A DNA stretch of 64,000 nt from Ailanthus altissimus. Its lineage: Eukaryota > Streptophyta > Magnoliopsida > Sapindales > Simaroubaceae. This document shows positions 1 through 11,565 of the stretch, one piece after another. The stretch lies in the NCBI GenBank assembly GCA_946807835.1, contig OX327683.1:30439001-30503000 (forward strand), written 5' to 3'. The translations under genes were made by a program, and so were the position numbers. The first letter of the stretch is position 1; each line of letters begins with the position of its first letter. Under the pieces are notes generated by a model that ran no database searches, was not told where the DNA came from, and worked only from the letters and a program-made list of their open reading frames with translations.

Positions 1-579
1 AGCATATCATACATATGCATTGTGTACATATATGTATTTGTATTTGATATATGAAAAATTAGTATGCTTACTGAGTTTTATACTCATTATAGTTTATGGT
101 GATTTCAGGTAAATAAGGTACATGTGTGCTTAGCGGATTTGGCAAGGCTTCTGCTGTTCCTTGGGTTCCCTAAGTTGCTAGGTTGTTGTGTGTTTCATTT
201 GGGGACACGTGGGATAGGATATTTGGTTTGTCCCTATTGAATAAATACTTATGTATTATTTCATTGTGTGTGGATTGGATTTGGTTTAAGTTTTATAAAG
301 TGTGGTTATTGGATGATTTTAAGTAAGAATTTGCAATGGATATATTCTGGGCTCCCGGTAACAAAGTTGCTACTGGTGACGTAGTAGAGTGTTAATCTCT
401 GAGAAAACTCTGCGTATCTCCGGTTTAATAATTGTCCCAGTCATAATTCAATTGCTATAATTCTGAAAGAAATTGAAATGAAAGTTGAAAATTTTGTGTA
501 ATATTATTTATGAGTGCACATGCAGTGAATGAATGTAAGTGATGTCGTGTGTCGGATCTTTTGGGTCTGGGGCGTGACA
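1..579 (+). repeat. R1 dispersed LTR-like repeat, 3' tail
   Basis: Bases 1-163 match 63683-63845 in the same orientation with four substitutions by hand alignment (about 97.5 % identity). The unit runs on to 579, where it stops with GGGGCGTGACA, the reverse complement of the TGTCACGCCCC start seen at 63846. A TG...CA terminus and repetition suggest the 3' end of a long LTR. No open reading frame of note. The rest of this copy lies before the window. Confidence 0.6.
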
Positions 580-1638
580 TTTGTGGTCAATTATCTTTTT
601 GCCCTTGCATTACTCTTTTAATTAGTAAAAATATACTTCGTCTTTTTGTAAAAAAAAATTCTACGACACTCAAGTAAATGTTTGAAGGAAAGAGAAAGTG
701 TATGCACGAACATTAATAAATTGGTTAGGCTCAATGTAATTTAGATGAATCAATCAATTATTAATTGAATGATTAATTATGAATTAATAAATGAATGATC
801 CCCTCGACGGAAGATTGAATAGTTTTTACATGTTAGGAATTTTAGTCATTTCTAATATTTAATATTATGAAAGTTCAATTCAATTTACACTATAGTTAAC
901 ATATTTTAGGTTCTTTTGAATGAATTTTGTCTTATTTATTAATTAATAGAAGGGTTTAAGTGAGAATTGTCTACTATTTAGTCAAACCTTTAGTAATGTT
1001 GAATTAGAGTTTATCAATTAAAATAGAACTCAAATTCATAAATTTAATTCGTTTCCATCTTCCTACAATGTCCATGGCTCGTTTATAAAAATTTGCAAGT
1101 TAATGGATATAAGTTACTTAGTGGATCTAAAACAGTTTTCTAATTTAAAATTTTTGAGCTCACTTCTATGGGTTGTTTCAATTAAACAAAATAACTCAAA
1201 CTATTGACTTGTGGATGGTCGGGACTACTAAGAATAGTCACAATATACCCCATAGTCCAAAAAGCAAAGCAATAAATCTATTATAATATCAGTAAAGAAG
1301 CAAAGTACTGCCATTAGTATCGCATGAGAATTAGAAAACCATACTAATGCTTTGACAAACAATAAAATGAAAAAGATAAATACCGACGGGGTAGATAGGC
1401 AATTAGTCATATCGCGCATCCAGAACTCGATAGAATAGAAAACTTCTCATCACAGAGTGGGAAAACTTTTTCCTTCTCTCTATTTGAATTGTTGGGCCAA
1501 GTCTGTGTATTATATTATTCTGCTTTAGAATATCGGCAACATATTTTCAGAACTTCACCATTCGGTCTATTCACTCACCATCTTCTTGAAAATTCTTCAG
1601 AAAGTGAATAACAAGTGGATTGGTCTGCATACTTATCT
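580..1638. other. AT-rich intergenic DNA, no gene seen
   Basis: No reading frame shows a recognisable domain and no tandem or inverted repeat stands out. It separates the R1 tail from the old R2 copy. Confidence 0.6.
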
Positions 1639-2745
1639 TGATAGGATTTGTGCTAATATATCATTCTAATTTTGTATAAATATTATTAATTTTATATTCA
1701 TGCAATAAATAAATATTTAATTAAATCATTAATTAATTTTTATAAGGTAAGATGCTTGTAACATTTCAAACATTATATTGATTTGAAAAAATTCAGATCA
1801 GGTTTAAAGAGTTAGAACCTTGTCTAAAATAAGACAAAGATATGAGAATATACTTATAATAACATAGTTGTAAATAGTTACAAGCATTGTTAGGAAATGT
1901 CATTGTACAAGTATATTCTCAAATTATAAGTTCCTGATCTATTTTCACTGACACAAGACCTGTTAAGTGGAACCAATTAATATATATCAGTATATATTTA
2001 TATCTGAATCATCCAAATGATTAATCTTAACAGACCATGAGCTTAGTGGAAGCTTATATAGATATACAAGTATTCAGTGATGACTGGATACTGAATAAGA
2101 CTCAATGAAGATCTTCAATAGATATTCAATAAAATCGTCAATGGAGGGTTTTCTCGAGTTTAGTAATATTCATGGTCATTTGACCTGAGCACCACAATAA
2201 ACTTATGAGTGATCCACCATACTTGTTCCACATATGTCAGAAACCTTTCATGATCTAATCGCTAAGTGTCACTGGGTATGGCCCGATGCTCATAAAGTTT
2301 AGTATGTATAGATATGAGATTCATTAGCTCATATGGATGAGTTTTAATATCTTATTGCTCCAAGGTTGTATTCCAATAAGTTTTATAGCCATAAACATTA
2401 TACATGGGAAATAGTTTTCAATGATATAAATAATATCATAAAAGAGTTTGCAGATATTATTTTTTGAAATACAAATCAAGAAGATAAGTTTATGGTTGAG
2501 CAATAAGAGACTTGATGATGTTGATCTATGTCTTCACTCTTCCAAGATATTAATGACGGAAAGACTGTACAAATATGGATTAACCTCAACTTGTATAGTT
2601 CAACTCTCCATTTTGTATTGTTCATAATATGTGTTTTTAGGGTATCGGTTATGAATTTACACAAATGTTCTGTGAGATAAAATGAGTGTGAACTTAAGGA
2701 GTCTCACTATATGAAGTGTACTTGTTGAGTACGTGGGTAGCTTAC
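1639..2745 (+). repeat. R2 repeat family, old diverged copy
   Basis: This stretch is collinear with 20135-21245: both start TGWTAGGATT and share blocks such as TGAGTGATCCACCAT, ACCTGAGCACCA and AACTTAAGGAGT in the same order. The copy is much decayed, largely by C-to-T and G-to-A changes. Similarity fades after about 2745 and no 3' terminus can be fixed. The better copy is bounded like an LTR (TG...CA with a 5-bp target duplication), so this is read as an old LTR fragment. Confidence 0.65.
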
Positions 2746-2789
2746 CGAATCAAATTTTTGATCCGAAAAGTTTTTAAAAGATATGAATT

Positions 2790-3155
2790 TATTTCAGGGT
2801 CTCTCGAAGAGTAGTTAAGGTTTAAGTGTTAAACCTAAAATTGTGTCGAGTGAGATTTGACATTTTTATTTACTTAGTATATATGTCTCAAACTGTGCCA
2901 ATAATTTTATAGGTATTAAATTTGGCATTGATGGATATAGCTATTATTTAAATAAAATAATTGTTATTTTATTTAAATAAAATCAATCAATTATTTATTT
3001 ATTTCAAGATCTCTCGAAGAGTAGTTAAGGTCTAAATGTTAAACATAAGATTATAAATGAGACTTAACACTTTTATCTACTAAGTGTATACTTTAAATTA
3101 TTTCAATAATTTGTAAGGATATTAAATTAGATATTGATAAAAATAATAATAAAAT
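2790..3155 (+). repeat. Internal segmental duplication next to R2 copy
   Basis: Two blocks of about 155 bp, offset by 210 bp, are similar. Their shared exact core is CTCTCGAAGAGTAGTTAAGG at 2801-2820 and 3011-3030, followed in both by a GAG..TT(G/A)ACA...TTTTTAT/ATC..CT..GT sequence. The feature is absent at the matching point of the other R2 copy. Confidence 0.6.
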
Positions 3156-4780
3156 CATTATTATTTTATTATATATATATTATTTAACCATTATTGTATT
3201 AAAATAAATTTGATTCTTGACTTTAACAATTCAATTGATGTTTTTGTTTCATTGGATATGTTTGTTTTTTATTGGCCAAAAGAAAAGTTTTGTAACGTTT
3301 TGATCAAACAATGTCATTAATTGCTTCTAAAACTAAGCCACCGAATTTGAACAATTTAATAAATTTTTTCTTTGCCTTGTCACCTTTTACAAATGGCAAG
3401 CATTTTTTAATTGATTGGTTAAGATAGGCGGCTCATTTTAGCTATATATATATATATATATAGTGCCGAATGGATTTATTATGGTGTGAGTGAATTATAA
3501 ATTTAATTGAAATGAAAATGAATTGATATGATCGACTAAATGGCTGTCCTTTACTATATAAATGACCGAGCATTTGTGAGCTTCGGGTATATATTTGCCT
3601 GATTGTATTAAATATTAATACAGAAAACAAAATCATTCGAGAGAAAAAAAGTAAAATTTAAAAATAAGAGTTATTTTAAATAATTTTTTTTTAAAAATTA
3701 TTATTTTAATTCAAAAAAATTCACTATATTTTTAATTAAAATTATTAAGATACATTTTAATAGTAAATCTTATAATTTTATTAATATAATAAAATAATAT
3801 TGTGTGTTATATTTTTATTACGTTATATATTAAATATATGATATCGAACGGTTGATGTGTGTCTACAGACTCTACACCTATACGTTGATGTCAACTGTTT
3901 ATGTCGTGCGCCACGTGGAATGCACTGAATGAACCCCCCCTTTCACACCTCACACAATGTCAACAAGAATGCCAAACAAATGTTCGAAAGATTCGCAGAA
4001 TAGAATTGAAATAAAATAAAACCAATTGACATTTGAATGTTACAAAATTCCTTAAGTTTCAGTTCAGTGAAAAGAGAGGGTATAATAGACATTACATACA
4101 TTGCGTTACAAGAAGATGCTGTATACCAAAGGGCTACTTAAATACTCTTTATGGGTCAGGGGGGTCAGCGGGTCGCTCACTGCAGTATGTCTGTCGGTGT
4201 GTTGACTTTCTTATCCCACGAACCCAGTACTCAGTGCTCACTCTTTCTCTTCATTTTTATCGCCAGGCCAAAAAAGTAAAAGTAATAATAATTAATTTCG
4301 TTTGTTTAAATAATTAATTTCGTTTGTTTAAATAATTAATGGGCATATGGCAATTAGCAGCTCCATTTAACTTCCAAGATTTGTAATTTGTAATTTATTA
4401 GATGTGAATAAAATATTGGTACATCGTTTTTGACTGTTTTAAGTGCCAACAGTAACGACCCGTTTGCTTCCTCCTTTTCATTCCAGAATCAAGGATATCT
4501 CTGTCGAGAATTAGTACACATCAAGCAAAGTTTCATCCAGTAACTGCGGGAATCTCTTGCTCTTTCTCGGCCAAGTAGAATAAACCAAAATGTTTTATTT
4601 ATGATTTAATTTCATTTGCTTTAACTTAACTGGTCGAGGCTATATTATCCAGTTAGTTACTTCTCTTTTTTCCCCATTAATGATTTCTCTCTTTGGGTTC
4701 CCATCTCTTTCATCTCAATTCTCATTCTTCTTAAGGTAACTTTTTTTTTTTTTAAGAATTACATTTCTTTTTTCGAAAAA
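3156..4780. other. Intergenic DNA and TBL upstream region
   Basis: No gene seen. It holds a (TA)n microsatellite near 3444-3462, a CACGTG G-box core at 3912-3917, and a 22-bp tandem duplication around 4285-4335 (the two TTCGTTTG copies begin 22 bp apart). The last 100 bp before the TBL start codon are pyrimidine-rich, as plant 5' leaders often are. A functional promoter is inferred only from position. Confidence 0.5.
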
Positions 4781-7700
4781 ATGAGTAAGAACACGTCTCC
4801 ACGGGACTCGGACACAATGACCCACTTGGATTTATTCAAGAAATTCAAGCGCTTGAATCCTCTAGAGCCTTCTCTGGCCATTCTAGGATTCATCTTGGTG
4901 GCTGCTCTTTGCGTTGTCTGTCTCTGTTACTTGGATTACCGGACTGTCACTCGACGCCTGCATTATTATGAACCTTTTTGGCTTGGACAAGTGGGTTCAT
5001 TTGCGTCACCATCACCACCTTCATCTTCACCATCATTATTAACATCATTAACATCATCTTCATCATCAGTAGTAGCACCGGCGCCATTGGGTGTAAATGA
5101 ACGCCCAGGATTTCTTGATGAAGGCGGTGAGGGATGTGATGTGTTTGACGGCAACTGGGTTTGGGATGACAGTTATCCATTGTATCAGAGCACTGATTGT
5201 TCCTTCTTAGATGCAGGGTTTCGTTGTTTAGAGAATCGTAGGCCTGATAATTTCTTCACCAAATGGCGATGGCAACCTAAGCATTGCAACTTGCCCAGGT
5301 TATTTATTTATATATTATTGTTGTATGTTTGGTTTCTGTTAGTTGCTGAGAAAGTGTAGAAATTATTTTCCGCTCTCCTAAATTTTATCATGTACAAGTG
5401 CATATAATTTGGATTTATAATTGTGCAAGTTTGTCTGTCGTAATTCTGTCTGCATTTTAGTAAAAGAACAAAGTGTGATTTTGCAGCTATGTTGCACATT
5501 CTTGCTGGGTTTATTTCTTCTATGTTTTTTTATTGTTGATTGATGCGTTTGTCTAATTCTACTTGACTGCTTTTGAATACTGTAGTGTAAATTAGGTATT
5601 TCTCTTATGTTGACAAGCTGCACTTCACTTCTAGCCTTCTTATTGTAATGTTTTGAACACTGCTTCTGTTCTGAATTTGCAGAGTCCAAGCTACAGAGCT
5701 CAAAGTTACTTTTTTTTTTTTGGTTCCAAGTTCTGTCCTTGTTCTTCTCTTCCACACAAAAAAAAAAAAAAAAAATTCTTCCGGTCTAAATTGTTAGATA
5801 ACTCTGAAGTTGACCTTGATCTCTATTTAACATTTTAAGTAAAACTTTTTTGCCATCGTACATTATGTATTAATAGATTAAGATTTTAATTTAATGACTA
5901 TGTTTATGTTCTTAGCAAAATCACGGTCTTCATTACTGTATATTTTATCATTCTTTTATATTTTTAATTGTTTCTAAAGAAATCTGAGTTTGATTGTCTC
6001 CCTTCTGTAAGAGCAGATTTGATGCAAGGGATATGCTACAAAAGCTCCGAAACCGGCGGCTTGTATTTGTTGGTGACTCAATTGGAAGAAACCACTGGGA
6101 GTCCCTACTTTGCATGCTTGCATCTGCTGTTTCCAACAAGCTTTCAATTTATGAGGTGAACGGGGAATCAATCACAAAGCACAAAGGTTCCTTGGTGTTT
6201 ATGTTCAAGGAATATAACTGCACAGTGGAATACTACCGGGTTCCATTTTTAGTGGTTCAGGGCCGAGCTCCAGCTAGATCTCCGAAGCAGGTGAGGATGA
6301 CTTTGAAAGTAGATCAATTGGACTGGACATCCAGTAAATGGAGAGATGCAGATGTGCTGATTTTTAACACTGGGCACTGGTGGAATTTTGAGAAGACCAT
6401 AAGAATGTATGCATAATCTATAACATTGCTCTTTTTTCTTTTCCTTTGTCATGCCTAATGCTGGTTTCTTTTTTTTTTAATATGTTAACATATATATATA
6501 TATATATATATATACCTCGGGATATCAAGGTAGTACTTTCATTTACGCTATAAAGAATTTAGTTTGAGGAATTGTATGACAGTGTAGAAAGGTTAGGATT
6601 GATAACTATGACATGCGTCAGAAGTCTTGTTTTGGTTTTCTTAGCTTGATAACTTCAGGGAGAAGGATCAGGAACATGTCTTGGCTGCATGATTGAAGGA
6701 GGGTGTGGTTTTGGTGAAGATGTGCTTCTAGTGTCAACATTTTAACTTTTGCTAATAGTAGAGTTCTATTGGCTGTGGTGGCTGTTTTCATTTTCCTAAA
6801 TAACGAGTATACTTTTATGAAAAGAGAATTCTTATGCATTTTTCTTTTGAAGATGGATCAGCTTATATCTTTTCCTCACAACCTCAATCAGTTAATCTTG
6901 TTAGCAACCTGTTATTGCCACTACCAACACCTTCGGCCACTTCTCCATGTCTTCCTCACCACCATAAATGCCACTAAATTGCATTCTCCAATCACACTTA
7001 TTTCACCAATGCTTTTCTGCGGGCTTTCTACTCAACTTGTCTTTTCTCAAGGTTTCTTTAATCGACTTCTGTCTGTCTTACAAGGTTTCGTCATTAAAAT
7101 CTATGAAGGAATTATGTTTTAAGCAACTTTAAAAACTAAACTATTGCAGGGTATGAATATTGCAAAGCTTAGAATCAAGACTGACAAACTGAATGCTACT
7201 TGCTTTCAGGAATTCGTAGCACTTCTTGATGAGAGATGCTAACAATTTTCTAGCTATAATATAATGCCTGATCTATGAATTCATGTGTTTGTTAGGGGTT
7301 GTTATTTTGAAGAAAGTGGGAAGGTAAAAATGGAGATGAGTGTTGAAACTGCATTCCAGAAATCAATTGAGACATTGATTGATTGGATTCATAGTCAAGT
7401 AAATATGAAGAAGACCCAAGTTTTCTTTCGAACCTATTCTCCTGTGCACTTCAGGTTCACTTCAATTTCTCTTCTTTCTTTAAAATCTTTTTTCCTCGTC
7501 TCCTTAAAGCTTTGAGAATCCTTCATGATTTATGCATATTCTGGTTACATTTCTTTTCATCAGAAGCATGTGAAATCATCTTTCTTTTAAACATTGATTT
7601 GAATTTGATTAAACACCCATGACATAGTACTGCATTTTTGTTCTTTTACCAATTAAATTAAATCATAGGGTTTTGAAGCTTATTTTGTATTAAAGGGAAA

Positions 7701-8460
7701 CTATAAATTTTAAAAAAAAAATATTCGAGTATACTTGAGCAGTTACCAATAAAGACCTTTAGAGATTTACCTAGTAAGTTTCCCCCAAGGCCAAACTACA
7801 GAAGTGAATCACCAATAGTAAGACATTTGAAATGTTGGTTTTCCATGGATGGCAACCTGCATGTGTCATGGTACAACAAACTGTGAGCAAATACAACCTG
7901 AATGCTATCCTCCATTTTGTTCTATCGCATTGCTGAAGGAAAATGGATGGAGTACTAGCTATGACTTCCAAAGTTCCATAGTGTATATACATATTATTGT
8001 TAATTACTTGTAATTAGTTTTGGGCACCCCCATGCTATATTATGTGAAACCATGATTGGTCATTAAGATAATATTTGAATGTAACAGAAATGGCAATTGG
8101 AAATCTGGTGGTTCCTGTCATTTGGAAAAGCTACCTGACTTGGGCTCATTACCTGCTCCGCCTGAATCTCATTTCAAAATCGTAGCTGATGTGTTATCAA
8201 AGCACTTTAACCAGTCCCAAGTGAGGAACTTGGATTTATTGAATGTGACAGACATGTCATCCCATAGGAAAGATGCCCATCCTTCTGTATACTATTTAGC
8301 ACCTGGGGTTGGTCCAGCACCTCTCCACCGACAAGACTGCAGCCACTGGTGCTTGCCCGGTGTCCCTGATACATGGAATGAGCTTCTTTATGCACTATTT
8401 CTCAGGAGGGAGACTTTCCATGCACAAAATTCAATAGAACATTCGCGAGCTCTGTTGTAA
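4781..8460 (+). CDS. Trichome birefringence-like (TBL/DUF231) polysaccharide O-acetyltransferase
   Basis: Four exons joined by GT-AG introns: 4781-5298, 6017-6406, 7296-7454, 8088-8460, all introns in phase 2, giving 479 codons plus stop. Residues 1-30 are a basic cytosolic tail, about 31-50 a single membrane anchor, about 75-105 a Ser/Pro-rich stalk. The TBL domain starts at [12 protein letters not shown] (119-130). The GDS esterase motif is [13 protein letters not shown] (G192-D193-S194) and the C-terminal DxxH motif is DCSHWC (D439, H442); both supply the Ser-His-Asp set of the family. Known family role: type II Golgi membrane enzymes that O-acetylate wall polysaccharides (xylan, mannan, pectin or xyloglucan, depending on clade). 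The N-terminal region looks to me like the TBL10/TBL11 group, but that is memory, not a search. Residue 303 is Met where TBLs usually have Gly before GCYF. Length and motifs are normal and the gene looks intact. The start was chosen because it is the first ATG of the frame carrying the anchor. Confidence 0.9.
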
Positions 8461-9269
8461 TAGTATATAACTTATAGGAAAATGGCACATATATAGGAAT
8501 TTATGGGGAAAATTATCATTTGTACAGCTTAGTATTGGTGATGGCTCCTCGCTAGTTGGTATAGGGTTCATCCATTCTGACCAATTAGGGTCTGCCTCCA
8601 AAGTTGTTGGGATTTTTGCAGCAAAAGATTAAATATTTCCTTGAGAAATATTTTCTGACCCTCATATATGGATGGATTAACCTGCAGTTATCAGAAACAA
8701 ATCATTATCATTAAAGTTTGTTCGCTACTCGCCAAAATTTACAGAGAGTTTATAGGTAAGAGGTAAAGTTGATGGCAGAGAGGTATAGCCACAATGGTAA
8801 TGTCATACAATGTAATTCTCTGGAAAGAGCAGCATGATTGAAGGCTCTTGAGAGTCCTTGATCTAGGCACTTTTAATTTCTGTATACATAGAAGATGCTG
8901 GATATTGAATACAAGACTTTAATTTTCAAATCAGATTTTGGGATATGCAGTAGAAATTTGTCATCTTTATTTACTCGCAGCAGGAAGCATAATCCTTTAG
9001 CTTCCAAAAGCAAATTTTGATATGATATTTTCTTCAAAGCAAGTTGTACTAGTTAGAATCAAAATACCAAAGTCGGCATTCTTGTGCTTGTTTATATGAG
9101 TATCCGTACCTGGTGGAAGTTGATTTTTATACTCTATTTTTAGGCGTTGTTTGTTTATATGGCTGACGATGCCCGATGAAACTTGTCATTGTTTCTTCTA
9201 AACGCAGCCAAGTTCACGAGAGACTTTAAACGCCCAAAAACGAAAACCAGAATTTATATATTAGTTTAG
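8461..9269. other. TBL 3' flank, no gene seen
   Basis: Probable 3' untranslated region followed by intergenic DNA up to the Copia-1 target duplication. No canonical AATAAA was found close to the stop codon and no reading frame is convincing. Confidence 0.5.
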
Positions 9270-9274
9270 GTTAT

Positions 9275-10035
9275 TGTTGAAGCGGAACCACACAAATAAG
9301 TTAAATAATTCACTCAAGTAATATAATAATGCAGAATAAATTATTAAGAAATAAAATAGAGAAATGGTAGAAGAAGAACACACAAAGAATTACGTGATTC
9401 GGTAACTTGTCTACGTCCACGACGGATCAAGATCACACTCTTCTCTTATTATGAATCACAAGGCAACCACAAAGTATGCCTATTATAAGAAAGATCACAA
9501 AGAAAACTCTCTCTTACTCTCTAGGGATTTTCTCTCACAAAGAACCATTAAGAATAATCACTAAGATTATTGTTGATCACCAAGATCTCTCTAAGATCAC
9601 AAAGATCTCACTAGCTTGATCACAAAGATTGTCAAGATCACAAAGTTATGTTTATAAGTCAATTGATAGCCTTTATATAGGCTTTGGGACGTCCTAGGTA
9701 TTCCCTATACGTGTGAGAGTCGTATTAGGGAGTCCTAGAGCAAGTGGGAGACGAAATTAGGAAGTTTCCTAATTTCGGGATACTGTTCCCGCGTCCAGCG
9801 CTGCAGTGCTGGGATCTCGTTGCTCCAGCGCTGGCGTGCTTCTGCTGAGCGCTGCGGCGTTGGCTTCCTGGCGCTGCGGCGCTGAGTGTTCTGTTCTGGC
9901 GCCGCGGCGCTAGTCGCATGGTGCGCCTTCTCGTTTTTCACCTCCTTTTGCGTCCGTCTTCGATCCATGTGCACCCTACACACTTGACTTGATCCCCAAA
10001 TCATATTCCAATGATTTTTAATCAATATTCTCATA
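9275..10035 (-). repeat. Copia-1 3' LTR
   Basis: Matches 14138-14904 along its whole length. It carries the block around TCTACGTCCACGACGGATC (9410-9428) and a GC-rich patch with many GCGCTG words (9790-9915). The outer edge abuts the target duplication at 9270-9274. Confidence 0.92.
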
Positions 10036-10050
10036 AATCCCCTCATTGAT
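10036..10050 (-). other. Copia-1 polypurine tract
   Basis: On the minus strand the sequence just before the 3' LTR is purine-rich, ATGAGGGGATT, directly abutting the LTR. This is the expected position for plus-strand priming in an LTR retrotransposon. Confidence 0.7.
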
Positions 10051-10104
10051 TCAAAATCATTCACAAAGTAAACCGATCTCTCATTTCTGCATCTTCAGTC
10101 ACCC

Positions 10105-11562
10105 TCACAAAGTAGTGACTCCGATTAAGTCCTTGCATAGGTTGAACTTAACCGAGGGCAGTGGCTTAGTCAACATATCAGCAGGGTTTTTAGATGATGC
10201 TATCTTTGTCAAACTAACTTCACCACTTTGGACAATCTCACGAATGTAATGGAGCCTCACATCAATGTGTTTCGACCTCTCGTGGAACACTTGATGCTTG
10301 CTTAGGTGTATGGCACTCTGGCTGTCCAGTATACACTGGTGTTTACATCTTTACGAGCCAATATCTCCGCGCATATGCCTTTTAACCACACGGCCTCCTT
10401 TATAGCTTCACCAACAGCAATGTACTCTGCCTCTGTGGTAGAAAGTGCAACCACATGTTGTAGAACTGATCTCCAACACACACTACACCCAAACACTATG
10501 AATACGTAGCCCGTCAACGATATTCTCTTGTCAAGATCACCTGCATAATCTGAGTCTAGGTACCCTCTTACTATTTCATTGCTGTCCTCGTCCCTCTTAT
10601 ACACCAACCCGTGATTCGACGTTCCCTTGAGATATCTCAGAATCCACTTTACTGCAAGCCAGTGATCTTTACTCGGATTCGCCATGTATCTACTCACCAC
10701 TCACAGCCTGTGCTATGTCTAGTCTTGTGCAAACCATTGCATACATGATGCTCCTCACAGCGCTTGCATACGGTACTTTGCTCATCTGCAGTTTCTCATC
10801 CTCGGATGTCGGCGACTGTGCTGCTGACAGTCTGAAATGCATGGCTAAAGGAGTAGAGATAGCCTTCGCGTTTGACATACCGAACTTCTCCAGAATTTTG
10901 ACTATATATCGCTGTTGGGACAAGAAGATAACATCTCTTCTTTCCCTCACAATGTCCATACCCAAAATTCTCGTCGCTGCTCCCAAATCCTTCATTTCAA
11001 ACTCGCCACTTAACTACTTCTTGAGCTTTTATATTTCTTTCATATTCTTGCATGCGATCAACATATCATCGACGTATAGAAGCAAATACATCATCCCACA
11101 ACTCATGTTCTTGAAGTACACGCATCCATCATACTTGCTCCTATTAAAGCCACAAGCCATTATAAACTCATCAAATCTCCTATACCAATGTCTAGGTGAT
11201 TGCTTTAACCCGTATAATGACTTCTTTAGCAAACAAGCATGATTTTCTTTACCGGGCTTCTCGAACCCTTGCGGCTGTGCCATGTATATTGTTTCTTCAA
11301 GTTCTCCATATAGAAAAGCTGTCTTTACATCCATCTGCTTTAGATGTAAATCAAAGTTTGCACTCATAGCTAACAAAATCCTAATAGATGTGTGCTTGAC
11401 AACTGGAGAGAATATCTCATGAAAATCGACTCCCTCTCTCTGAGTAAAACCTTGTGCTACTAACCTAGCCTTAAATCTCATAGGCTCAATCCTCGGTATC
11501 CCCTCCTTCACCTTATACACCCACTTGCACCCGACTAGCTTCTTTTGAGGTCTCTCCACCAA
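10105..11562 (-). pseudogene. Copia-1 reverse transcriptase and RNase H, broken
   Basis: 11562 down to 11029 encodes the RT palm with GCKWVYKVK, KARLVAQGFTQ, DVKTAFLYGEL, KKSLYGLKQSPRHWY and the catalytic YVDDML. In-frame stops follow near 11028 and 11010. 10995-10690 continues with EMKDLGAATRILGMDI and the connection region, 10700-10302 with the RNase H segment GYLDSDYAGDLD and STTEAEYIA, and 10290-10105 with HIDVRLHYIRE and ADMLTKPL. Frame changes near 10695 and 10310 separate these pieces. A TGA near 11563 cuts RT from the upstream part. No active polyprotein can be made from this copy. Confidence 0.88.
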
Positions 11563-11565
11563 CTT

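Noticed and set aside
5378..5838. Overlapping frames on both strands in TBL intron 1
   Set aside because: Low-complexity translations of poly-T and poly-A tracts; no motif and no splice or start context.
6769..7122. 117-codon plus-strand frame
   Set aside because: It lies wholly inside TBL intron 2 (6407-7295), has no known motif, and the spliced TBL model with matching phases explains the flanking exons.
10715..11242. 175-codon plus-strand frame
   Set aside because: Antisense shadow of the Copia-1 reverse transcriptase.
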